Source of the DNA: Cannabis sativa
Taxonomy: Eukaryota > Streptophyta > Magnoliopsida > Rosales > Cannabaceae
Length of the DNA: 64,000 nt
NCBI RefSeq assembly: GCF_029168945.1
Contig: NC_083601.1
Location: 72,157,595 to 72,221,594 of the forward strand
Reading direction: 5' to 3'
The notes beneath the pieces are model-generated. The model worked only from the letters and a program-made list of their open reading frames with translations, was not told where the DNA came from and made no database searches. The position numbers and the translations under genes were made by a program. Of this stretch, positions 24,322-34,230 are shown piece after piece; positions within the stretch are counted from its first letter, which is position 1; each line of letters opens with the position of its first letter.

Positions 24322-26336
24322 ATGAACTCAGGTGAACCTTGGGAACACAGACATCGAATCGACCAGAATCTGCTTCAACTTCTACACGAGGATCATCCTC
24401 GTCTTTGTTCTAGCCCACCTTCCTCTAGCGAAGGGCATTCTCCAACTCTTGTACCCAGCAATTGGATGATGGCTCGTACAAAGAAAACCACGCGTCTGGC
24501 TGACGCATCTAATCCTCAAGTGGCTCGGCATGCCTTGTTTGCTTAGTGCTGAACAGGATTCGTCCCCCTAGATGGAGGAGGATCATGAAGGGGACGCTAA
24601 GGTCAAAGAGATTGAGGAGCTGGACGACGCACGTCCTGGCAATCCCTCCGAGGAGGAGGAAGAGATAGAGGTTGAACCACAAATTACGGGGAGTACAACG
24701 AGGCTGGGGACCCAGTCGATGCTGACGGAGACATCCTGGTTGAGGGCGTGGACTACGTCAGTGAGGAGCTTGCTGCGACGGTTCCACATAGAAGGTAGGG
24801 AACCTTGGGCGCCAGGTCGGTAAGTCCTCCATCCAAGATCACGGAGTCGCGCCTTCGAACTCTTGACCAGGGCGGATACCTGGGAAGCTGTACTGTTACA
24901 TTCCCGCCCATGATAATCGTGCCACAAACCCTAAGAAGAGGATGTGCGCTTGGTCGGGTCCCCATGGCCAGTAAGGAGCGTTGATGCCTTTGCATAAATT
25001 CTTCAAGGATGTGGCAGACTTCTTTGGTCTCTTCCCGGCGCAGTTCACTCCTAAGGGCATTAAGTATTTATTAGCCCTCTTCGTCCTTTATGCTTCCCAG
25101 GAGTGGGGTACTCTTTCTCCTCACGAAGTTGCCTGGTTCTTTGATTTGAAGTCCACTCCCAAGCAAGGCAGGTCGGGGTACTTCTATTTCTCTCAACTAG
25201 GCTTCAAGTGGTTGACGGGCACGAATGACAAGGCCATCAGCAAGATAGGGCATTTTGCTGATGAGTACTTCATGGTGAAAGGTGCCGGAATTACTCAGAC
25301 TCGGTTCCAGCAGATTCTGACATATCACCGTCCTCCCCTCACTCTTGCTCTTTGGAATAGAGCTCAAAAACTTGCTCGGCTGCCGGGGGAAGACTGGAAT
25401 ATTATCCAGTTGACCTCCGAGGATAACTTTGTGAAGTACGGGCTCTATCCCGAGGACTTTACTCCTAAGTCCGTGACGAGGAAGAAGAGGAAATCTGGTG
25501 ATGGCCAGTCTGAACGAGCTCATCAAGAGAATGAACTCATTCAACTTAACCACGAAGCTAAGTTGAAAGGAGGTGCAAGGGCCAAGCAATATGCTTAAGA
25601 GCCCTTGAATCCTGAAGATGAAGCCGAGGAAGAGCAGGTGACCCCACTGAAGAGAAAGAAAAAACTCCAGGCCCCGCCCAGGCCTGTTGAACATGCGATT
25701 CGCATAAGGGAGCCAATTTCACCTGTTCAGCCATCCCCTCCCGTGTTTGGAAAAGGGAAAGCTATTGTGGGTGAGATAAGAGTGATGTTAGGTGATGATG
25801 GACTTCTCAGTCTTGTTCGGGCAGTCACCTTGCATATTACTTTGTCTTATTTTTTAGCTTCTTGATTTTTATGCCTCATATCTGTTTCTTCTAACCATGT
25901 TGTTTCTTGTTCTGTACAGACATGTCTCGGCAGATGCTTGATGCTTTGAAGAATAGAATGGGCAGAAGCTCTAGTGCCTCTCCTCCGGCCAAAAAGTCTA
26001 AGTGCGGTGAGGGGTCCTCATATAAGGAAAAGAGGCCTGCTGGAGAGGTTATTGATCTTTCAGAGGAGCTAACTGCTGCAAACCCCTCTACCCCCAAAGC
26101 TGCTAAGTCCAAGGAGTTTGGACCACCGAAGGTTGGGTCTGAACTAGTCAGAAGTGAACCTGAACGGGTGCGAGCAGCTACTCCACCTTTGTCGGTGCTT
26201 CCAGAGGCTAAGAAGGGCAAGGAGATGCTGGCCCATTACATGAACCGGCTGGTTCCTGAGGTCAGTGAGCTACTAGCTGGTGCTGACAATGACTCTTCTT
26301 TGAAATTGCTGGTGGGCGGAGTCTTGAAGGAGTTCA
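24322..26336 (+). pseudogene. Transposase_28-like (putative gypsy-type transposon) protein, broken
   Basis: The start at 24322 follows a splice-acceptor-like site. Frames 24322-24546 and 24572-24823 form an acidic N-terminal part with frameshifts. Frame 24981-25598 carries the recognisable core: PLHKFFKDVADFFGLFPAQFTP, then SPHEVAWFFDLKSTP and GYFYFSQLGFKWL. This matches the family Pfam calls Transposase_28, found with plant gypsy elements and usually considered gag-like. Lysine-rich linkers follow (TRKKRKSGD; TPLKRKKKLQ from 25605). After the intron at 25771-25919 a second exon runs from 25920 to 26336, where the copia LTR cuts it. A stop at 25596-25598 and the upstream frameshifts mark it as a pseudogene. 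Confidence 0.72.
25771..25919 (+). other. intron in the element H gene
   Basis: A 149-bp intron has GTGAGATAAG at the donor and a pyrimidine-rich tract with CTGTACAG at the acceptor. Removal joins the last base of the upstream exon (G, 25770) to AC at 25920-25921, making a GAC codon. This puts the upstream frame (ending GKAIV) exactly in register with the downstream frame (MSRQMLDALKNRMGR). The in-register join is the main evidence. Confidence 0.75.
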
Positions 26337-27665
26337 TGTTAGGTTTTATGCCCTAAATAAAACTCCATTTCAATGTAATCTATTTTATTCAACATCAATA
26401 AAGAAACAGAAGTATTTTTCATTCATTTGTGTATGTTTTGGTTCACTTTATCAATTGCTTGTCTATTTGATTTATAAATTCATCTTAAACCCTTTTTACA
26501 TACTTGATCATGTTTATTGTGTTGTCATCACATTGGAAAGTAAACATGACTATGTAAATAAAGTTTCCTAGATTTATCAGACACAGGGTTTTACTAATAT
26601 GATAATCTACAACAAGAGTTTACTTGGATTTGGAGAAATGCTATGTTCTTTCCAGAACATTGGTTAAAGTAAAGCTCAGGTTGGATGCATGGAGTATGCA
26701 TCGGAAGGGACCGATATTGAACTTTGACTTAGATTTAATTAAACTTACCATAAAATCTATTCAAGTCAATATCGCCAAGTTGATCCTAGATCAAATGTTC
26801 TTAATCCTGTTATGATTAGGCTCAATCTTGAAAGGCTATTTGTGTTCTTTGATTTGTTAGTTAAGCCTACTTTTAGGTCAGGGTGATACGTACATTTTGG
26901 GAACACGGTAGTGCAATTGAGTGGGAGCGCTAGCATGAACATGGAATCTATAGCTTCTATCTGGCGAATAGTAAGCAAAGGATGATCTCCTTCGAGCTTG
27001 ACCAAATGAACATAAATGGTGGAGTACTCATTTCACATAAGTTGAAATATCATTTATACGGGGTCAAGTTTTTAAGGATAAAATACATAGTAGGGTGTTA
27101 TGGTAATCTAATCCCTTTACAGTGTAGATCATTCATATAGAGGATCATTGATCACATTAGGATTATAACAATGGATAACTAATGATGCGTCTATATGGTG
27201 GAACACATAGAGCATTCTATATACTGAGAGTGCAATTCTAACTTCTATGCGTGGATTCAACGAAGAATTAATAAGTTAGTGAATTTTAGTGCTAAATTCT
27301 TGATCTACTTATTGGAAGCTCGGTTATATAGACCCATGGTCCCCGCACTAGTTGAGATAATATTGTTTGTAAGACTCATGTAATTGGTTTTGATTAATCA
27401 ATTTTAATTCACAAATTAGACTATGTCTATTTGTTAAATTTTCACTAAGTAAGGGCGAAATTGTAAAGAAAGAGTTAATAGGGGCATATTTGTTAATTAT
27501 GATACTTTGTATGGTTCAATTAATAAATATGATAAATGACAATATTATTTAATAATTATTTATAGTTATTAAATAGTTAGAATTGGCATTTAAATGGTTG
27601 AATTAGGAAATTGGCATTTTTGAGAAAATCAAATACAAAAGTGTAAAAATTGCAAAATTGCAAAA
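26337..27665 (+). repeat. truncated copia LTR (subfamily 1)
   Basis: An LTR starting TGTTAGGTTTTATGCCC aligns with LTR A and LTR D but stops about 560 bp short of the CCAACA end, after TTGCAAAATTGCAAAATACAAAAG. It interrupts the second exon of the element H gene. The remainder was replaced by the H 3' LTR fragment, which suggests a deletion joining the two. Confidence 0.85.
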
Positions 27666-27833
27666 TACAAAAGCGTGTTGTTCGGACTGCTCACTCTCCA
27701 ATTAAGAAGGCTTCGTCCGAGCGAATATATGTGGTGCCCTGTTCGGCATATCTCTTGCGAGCAGGTACATAAGGTTGATTCCATATGTCACCATCAGGTG
27801 ATGCCACGTTAGAGTGTAAAAATTGGGATAACA
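27666..27833 (+). repeat. 3' LTR fragment of element H
   Basis: The final 110 bp align with 23371-23480: a CTGCTCGGACTG-like block, CACGTGTCACCAT.A.GTGATGCCACGT, and GGGATAACA at the end. Base 27834 starts LINE3 sequence, so TCTAC (27834-27838) should be the target duplication copy. Confidence 0.6.
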
Positions 27834-28404
27834 TCTACCCTGCTGGTTATTCGACCAAGTGAAGTAATTCCCCGTAGCTTTCACATCTTCTAACTGGCAG
27901 TTATTTACACAATTAGCAAACGCTGTATCAGGATAGAACTTGACCTTGTGTCAAACTCTCTCTTCCTTAGAGAGGATATCATTAAAATCACCCATCAAAA
28001 GCCAGTTGTCTTTTGCAGCCCACTCATTTAAATCCTTCCATAAAACCTGCCTACCATTCTTAACATTGAGTGCATAGATGATAGTAACAAAGCTACTATA
28101 AGTGGGATCCATTGTAGAGACTTTTAAATGCATTAATTGACTAGTACATTTAGTAATATCTACAATGTACCTCACTAGATTCCAAGCGATGACAATCCTT
28201 CCTCCATGGTGCCAAGCTATGTTTTTTTGAGAAACACCATCCATCAAACACATTAAGGTACAAGGTCCCCAATTTGTGAACCTTGACCCTTATCTCGAGG
28301 AGCCCCACCAAACCAACACCCTGAGCCTGAATGAATTGTTTGACTGACCTTTGTTTTTCAGTGTTGTTGGCCCCCCAAACATTCCAACAAAGGAACTTAT
28401 CCAT
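27834..28404 (-). pseudogene. LINE3 ORF2 endonuclease, partial
   Basis: ORF2 starts at 28404 (minus): MDKFLCWNVWGANNTEKQRS, then VGLVGLLEIRVKVHK with the catalytic glutamate, and after a frameshift near 28200 the block WAAKDNWLLMGDFNDILSKEERV (near 28020-27955). The last bases give NYFTWSNNQQG, the motif before the catalytic end, and then run into the LTR fragment of element H. About 60 residues of the domain and all of RT are missing. The domain would nick target DNA. Confidence 0.82.
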
Positions 28405-28454
28405 TTCTAGGAGAGGGATCTCCCCCCCCCCTCTTGTATTTGCTTGGTTGTCCT

Positions 28455-28950
28455 TCATTACTTCTTCCTGAATGCCCTATTGTTCTCCACTACTACTAGC
28501 CAGAATGCTGATAGTATTCTCTATCATAGTTTCTGCAGGAGCCTCTTTACTTTTGGTTCTTTTCCCATTAGTGACAACTTGAAAACCCTCTGCATCCAGC
28601 TGGTTTCTAGCAGTATCATTCCTTTTATCAACTTTGATTACCCATTCCTATTTTGTCAGTGATTTTTTCTTGCATTCCTCTGCCGTGTGCCCTATACCAA
28701 AGCAATGCTTACATAGATTGGGCTTCCATTCATACTATACAACAACATGTGTATTCAGTCCATACTCATTCTCAAATTCCACTACTCCAGGCAAGTCTTG
28801 GTCGATACTAACCTCTATTAGTATCCTGGGGTAGCTTAGCCTTTCTCTTTCTTTAGTGACAGCATCTACCATTATTGGTTTGCCTATTTGTCCAACAATT
28901 TTGAACAATGATTTCTGCCCCCAATACTTGGTATCAAGAGCTATCTTCAT
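28455..28950 (-). pseudogene. LINE3 ORF1 (gag-like), C-terminal half
   Basis: Minus strand 28950-28735 reads TKYWGQKSLFKIVGQIGKP and RLSYPRILIEVSIDQDLP, the DUF4283-type region of plant LINE ORF1. After an in-frame stop it continues with a zinc knuckle, CKHCFGIGHTAEEC (CX2CX4HX4C), near 28715-28675. ORF1 protein binds the element RNA. The N-terminal half is absent. Plus-strand frames at 28444-28834 are shadows. Confidence 0.78.
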
Positions 28951-29599
28951 GATTATATAAATTAAATACTGTATTGGGTAATTATGTATTATGTATTATA
29001 TATATGTTGATATATTCAGAATGAATAAAATTATTGTTTTTTACATGAATGTGAATCGTTAATTATATGATCAAATTGAGTTAGAAATTTTACAATTTTA
29101 CTAAAAAAAAAGTATACACCATATTTTGTGGTATAGGTTTAATGTAAGTTAACACACAAAACATATCGATAAGAACCTTCCTCCTTTGCCAAAGCCAAAA
29201 ATATGCATCACTAATTACAACAAAGGACCTAGAAGGAAATTAAAAAGTATTTGTGTCTTGATTTGTCAAATCAGATCTCATCTCTTTTAGCTAGCATATA
29301 AACAAATATAACAACACGATAAGCATATACAACTTTTGCAGTAGAGAAAATGAAAAAGAAAAATAGAAGGATATAAATGTCCCTACCCTACAAACATTAA
29401 TACATCAAATGAAGAAAATATGATTTACTTTTTCCCATAACCCCAATCCAAAGGAAATATACAATGGGATATGATTTTGATGTTTTACATCATTACAATC
29501 CAATTTAAGCGATGCAGATGGCTCCTTGTAGAGTCTAGTCTTTGTAGACTGCCTTTTGTCTTCTGTGTAGAAATCCTTTTGTGTTCTGTGTTTCTATTT
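28951..29599. other. AT-rich spacer between two head-to-head LINEs
   Basis: About 650 bp with no coding frame, an A9 run at 29104, and short ATTAT-rich stretches. It lies between the truncated 5' side of LINE3 and the 5' end of LINE2. I see no promoter, RNA gene or mobile-element ends that I can support. Part of it may be the oldest host sequence in the window. Confidence 0.5.
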
Positions 29600-29737
29600 G
29601 TGTTGTTGTTTCAGTGAAGTTTTTTCTTTGTGCGTTTTAGTGTGCTGGGTGTGGGCTGCTTGGTGTTTTGTTTTCTATTTTTTATGTTTACCCTGTGCCT
29701 CTTTGTTTCTTGTGGTGGTGGTTCCTCTTTTGGTGCG

Positions 29738-31250
29738 ATGGAGGGTAAAGGCAAGAACATGAACATTCAGGTGGACGTGACTGATGAGATTACAAACCAC
29801 CTTTTGCAAAGATACAGTGCACTAGAGATGGAGATGCTAGAAATGTTTAAAGACATCACTCTTTAAGATGTGGTTGCAAGCAAGGCTTGCATGGGAAAGG
29901 TAGTAGGCTGCACATATATGGAAGCTTCGGTTGTGACGAAGATTATAGTGGGAGCTTGGTGAAGGATGGGATTTTGGAAAATAAAAAAATGCGAAGATGG
30001 AGTCCTTGGGTTTTTCTTCAAGGATGAAGATGACTGCTGTTGCATACTAGAAAGAATGCATTGGCTGGTCAATGGTGTTCATCTGAACATCAATCCTTGG
30101 CTTGTGGAGGGTGAGGTTCGGTTGGGTGAGTTTGAAGTGGCCATGTTTTGGGTCCAATTCCATGGCCTTCCCATCTGGTGTTTATCAAACAACAATCCTC
30201 TGATCATTGCAAAAAAGGTGGGTAACTTCGTCAAGGTGGAGGACAGAAGAAAAGAAGAACTGGTGAGAAGGGGTATCTCCATTGTTGGGTCGATATTTGG
30301 ATGACTCACCATATCCTCCAGGTTTTTTCCTCACTACTGACGGTAAACCTAAATCATGGATTCAATTTAAGTATGAAAAATTGCCTCTTTTGTGCTTCAA
30401 CTGTGGGAGATTACCACATAGGGATAGAATTTGTCATACTTCGACTACGATGGTCACTCCCAAGTCGGGTAATGCTGTTCACATGTATGGCACCTGGATT
30501 AAAAGTGACAAAGGAAGGAGCAACTATTTCAATATGGCGGGCAAGGGCGTGACTAAGCTAATCACATCAACTAAGGAGGTTCCTGAGTGGAATATCAGTC
30601 AGAAAAATGTAAGAACACTTGGAAAACAAGAAATGTAGCTTCTGGGCAGATTACCCAAGTTGTGACCAGAGTTGAGAGAGGCAAACAACCTGTGATGGTG
30701 GAGGACCGTGTCGTTAGCGATGAGGTGAGCTATCAAAAAGGTGATTCAGTACGAGGTGGCATGGCCATTACCCTGTATTCTTCTGACATTATGATGGAGG
30801 ATCGTGGGAATATTGTGCATGGGAATGTTGAAGGTACAGCTGCTGAGGTGGGAAATGAGGAAAATTTGAATTTTTAGGGTCCCAATTGGGCCTGAAATTT
30901 TGGACCTACCACAACCAGACTTTTCTTTGATGGATGGGAGAGAAGATTTAATTTCGGATATTGGGCCTTCTATTTCCCAAAGCTTGGAGGTGCCTTACTC
31001 TTGGTTATGCCGGTCCCAAAGATCTCATCTTTTCCTAGAACCAACTCCTATTTGTTGGCCCAATAACGACTCTAAAGCCCAAAAGATGTTTTTCCAACTG
31101 TATGGACTAGACTTCACCAATCTCTACAACAGTCAGGCCTCTTTAATTTCCAACCCACTTGATCTTTCAGAGATGATTGTGCATTTGTTGGGCAGTAGAA
31201 AAAAAATCATACATGGTTTCACCAATATCCTCCTACTTTGAAGTTTTCTT
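29738..31250 (+). pseudogene. LINE2 ORF1 (gag-like RNA-binding protein), broken
   Basis: The likely start is the ATG at 29738 (MEGKGKNMNIQVDV). The DUF4283-type part follows: GFWKIKKCEDGVLGFFFKDE, then EVAMFWVQFHGLPIWCLS and NFVKVEDRRKE. In a shifted frame from 30282 there is a zinc knuckle, CFNCGRLPHRDRIC (CX2CX4HX4C), followed by YGTWIKSD. A long low-similarity tail runs to about 31240. Stops at 29864 and near 29960 and frameshifts near 30300, 30600 and 30880 break it. ORF1 proteins coat LINE RNA. The order and spacing to ORF2 are as in intact plant L1 elements. Confidence 0.78.
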
Positions 31251-31586
31251 TGCCTAGTTTTCCTAGCAAAGAGGTGAGCAGATTCCTGAAGAGTCTAATG
31301 TAGCAAACTGCTTTTGCATTGGTGCTGGAGACAAGAACAGGGGTTCTCAGAAAAAGGGCCATGGAAGGTAATCTAGATGCAACGATAAGTTGGCGACTTC
31401 ATCCAAAAGAACCTCAGGGTTAAAATTAGGAGATGAAGGCAACGAGATGAGCACTTGAATGTGGAACAGAATGAATTACCAAGTAACTTAGAAGTGATTT
31501 TAGCTAATTGTGTTGAGGTTCCAATCCCGTAATCAGAATTTTGTCAATGGCGAGGAGGAGGCCACAAGCATGCCCCCACCTTCATC

Positions 31587-31971
31587 ATGAGGTGCCTGTC
31601 ATGGAACTATCGTGGGCTTCGAAAGCCTACGACAGAAAGAACCCTCTTGGGTTTAATCTGTGAGACTAATGTGGATGTGTTGTTTCTCTCTGAGACTAAG
31701 GTGGGAATGGAGGTAGTGACTGTTATCATGAATCGATTGGGTTTTGCAAATGTCATTGGGATTTCGTCAGTTGGAATGGGCAGAGGTTTTTGTTTGGCTT
31801 GGAGGCAAGGGATTGTGGTTCATGTTATAGAGATTTTTTACTCGAGGTTTCATGGTGTAATTCTGGAGGCTCGTAATTTTTTTCAGCGTCATTTGTTTTG
31901 TATTTATGGAACTCACTACGCTAACTTGAACGGGGCCTTTTTGAGTTGGTTTATGAATAAAGTGGCGGGAT
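31587..31971 (+). pseudogene. LINE2 ORF2 endonuclease, first part
   Basis: ORF2 starts MRCLSWNYRGLRKPTTERTL, matching the LINE1 start, and contains VDVLFLSETKVG with the catalytic glutamate and FCIYGTHYANLNGAFLSWF. The frame is open to 31971, where gypsy element F inserted after KVAG. Base for base, the frame resumes after F with a codon spanning the target duplication and then KPWVVVGDLY. This copy was therefore intact here when F arrived. Confidence 0.85.
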
Positions 31972-34170
31972 TGTAATGACCGCATAGTTAAATCATGGGA
32001 ATTAGCAGAAAATTAAGAGGTTCAATAATTATTATGTAATTTTGTGTTTTTAAGTAGGAATTAGGGCTTATTGTCATAAATAAGTCTTAGGAAAATATTT
32101 TCCCAATTTCAGAGATATATTTGAATACTAGATGCATTAATTGTGTTATATGTGAATTTTTATGAATTTCATGTTTTATGCTCGGTAATTGTGGAATGCG
32201 ACGTGCGGCCTATAAAGTCACTTGGTTGTGGTTTAGAAGTTTTGATTTTATGGGGTATATAGTGGACATTTAGAAGGTCGAGAGTGTTCGGGGTTATGTT
32301 TTTGGACCATAATACCCCTAGTTCTTAAGGTTATCTTTATTTTAAGATAGGGGCATTTAGGTCCTTTCATGTTAGCTTGTAAATGATTTATTATTTGAAT
32401 TAATATAATCAAATTTCTAATTTGTCCTCTAGTGAGCATATGTTATGCTGAAATAGGGATAGGATTTGATTTAGAAATTAAAAATAAATTAAAGAAAATA
32501 CAAGTAAACCTCTTTTCTCTCTCTCTCTCTGGGGGTCAATCACCTAGAAGCTTTGAAGCTTAGGGAAATTTCTTACTTTTCTTCAACAAATCAAAAGGGT
32601 TTTGGTGAGATAATTCTTAAGGTTAGGAAGCAACAGCTCTTGGTAAGCAAATTCTCTTCTTTTCCTTTGAATTTTTGTAATTAAGTTGGTGTTCATGAAA
32701 TTGTTGATGATAGGTTGTTGTAGGTTTGGGTTGTTGTTGTTTCTGTTTTCTGAGATGGTTTTAAGGATACTTATGTTAAATTAAGTTGAATTAGAGGCTT
32801 GTTGTGAGGTTTGGTCAAGGTTTGAGCTTAAGAGCTCAAACTTGGCTCTTCCATGGTGATTTTCATTTTAGAGGTAATTTCTTGAGTTTATTGCCTAGAA
32901 TATGTTTATTATGGTGTGTTTAGGTATTCAGAAAAGTTTGGTAGCATATGGAATTAATTGGACCAAGTTATGGGGGTTGGAAGATTGGAATTTTTTTGTG
33001 TTTTTCTGCCCAGACAACCGGAATTCCGGATGGTTTAGGGCTGTACCAACTGGAATTCCTGTTGGACTGTATCAGGTAAGGCCGATTTTAGTATTTTGGC
33101 CATAACTTTTCATTTGGGTGTCTGTTTTAGACGTTCTATATACCGTTTTAAAGCTTATGACGAGCTCTATGATATGGTATATAAATTAGAGCAAAATTGT
33201 GTACTTTATTTTAGGGTGTCTCCACCACATAGTTTGGTAGACAAACCCTAGGTTCTTTTTAGACATAAGAAAAGTGTTCTAGAGTAAACACTTATCAGTT
33301 GTGCGTATGTTGTGACATAGGGGCTTATAAATCGTCGTGTAGTAGCTTCCACTCAGGGTTACTAGCATACTTGCATTCAGAACAAAGGTAAGATTAGTAT
33401 AATGCTTTGCATATGTGTTTACATGTTAGTTATTCCTGCTAGGTTACATTACAATAACGGCATGAGTATATTTAATATTATATTGGATATCGATAAATGT
33501 ATGTTGGCATTTGTACTACTCGACATAACACATCAGTACGACTAGAGTACGACTAGCGTACTGAGTATAGGCTGATATTATAGTTGATAATACTGTACTA
33601 CTTGACCGTTTCACATCGGTACGGCTAGTGTACACTAGCGTATCGAGTATAGGCTGATATTGTGGTCACTAGTACTATCGTTTGAACGTTCTTGACTCAG
33701 TACCGTGTTGGATGCGGGGAAGGGTTACGGTTAGGGGTATGGGCGCCTAATCTTAATCCTGTTTACATTTATGTTACGATTATACTTTTCTTACTGAGTC
33801 TGTCGACTCACAGTTACTATGTGTATGTGCAGGTTTGAGCTAGAATCGAACCATTGAAGAGTCTAAAGCTAAGGATGAAGATTGTACATATCATGACGAT
33901 TTAGACCTGGAGTGTTCAGAGTCTTTGGGAAAATGCCAGCTCACTTTTGTTGGTCGCTAGACGTCTACTTTTGATTTATAAATAGTTCAAAACTTATGTA
34001 ACTTTTCAAATGGGATCCCGGATTATGTAAAATATTATGTTTAAATATTAAAGTAAATTTATACGATAAAGTTTCTAGTAATTCACATTTTTATTAAACC
34101 CTTTGATTAGCAAAGGCGTGCACGGTATCTAGAAAACACCGTAACACGCCTAATCTAGTAGGGTGTAATA
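31972..34170 (+). repeat. 5' LTR of element F
   Basis: A 2199-bp LTR begins TGTAATGACCGC and ends GGGTGTAATA; the 3' copy ends GGGTGTCACA. It contains a CTCTCTCT run (32517-32532) before a leader-like region. Two 82-bp subrepeats start at 33514 and 33596 (TACTACTCGAC / TACTACTTGAC...AGTATAGGCTGATAT). A possible leader intron is bounded by AAAG|GTAAGA (33388) and TGCAG|GT (33832). Alignment with the part-copies at 46701 and 57577 fixes the limits. Confidence 0.87.
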
Positions 34171-34173
34171 ATT

Positions 34174-34187
34174 TTGGTATCAAAGCC
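34174..34187 (+). other. primer-binding site of element F
   Basis: TTGGTATCAAAGCC lies 3 bp after the LTR. It matches the plant initiator-methionine tRNA primer site (TGGTATCAGAGC) with one change (A for G). Confidence 0.75.
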
Positions 34188-34230
34188 GCCAGGTTGTTCT
34201 TCGAAGATCGTCAAGATATGTACAATCATC

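Larger units (their letters stand above)
22834..27833 (+). mobile_element. gypsy-type element H with Transposase_28-like protein
   Basis: A 5' LTR-like part (to 23480), a leader, a gag-like protein gene with an intron, and a short 3' LTR fragment (27666-27833) make up this element. The last ~110 bp of the two LTR parts match (GATGCCACGT.AGAGTG...TTGGGATAACA). A copia LTR fragment (26337-27665) sits between. The left end is lost: the sequence switches from the preceding LTR fragment at about 22834 without terminal bases. The right end abuts LINE3. Confidence 0.65.
27834..28950 (-). mobile_element. LINE3, minus strand, both ends lost
   Basis: This holds the ORF1 C-terminal half (28950-28455) and the first part of ORF2 endonuclease (28404-27834) of a second LINE family, different in sequence from LINE1 and LINE2. 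The 3' side is cut at 27834 by the H LTR, in the middle of the endonuclease domain. The 5' side fades at about 28950. Confidence 0.8.
29600..31971 (+). mobile_element. LINE2: plant L1-type LINE, 5' part; continues at 58303
   Basis: This holds a leader, ORF1 (from 29738) and the start of ORF2 (31587) of the same family as LINE1, in the opposite orientation. It is interrupted at 31971 by gypsy element F. The reading frame continues in register at 58303, after the second GGGAT. The 5' boundary at about 29600 is approximate. Confidence 0.85.

Noticed and set aside
25197..25694. 165-codon minus-strand frame
   Set aside because: Antisense to the Transposase_28-like core, which is well supported on the plus strand.
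28951..29599. Host gene or tRNA in the spacer
   Set aside because: No frame, no tRNA A/B boxes and no promoter pattern that I can support.
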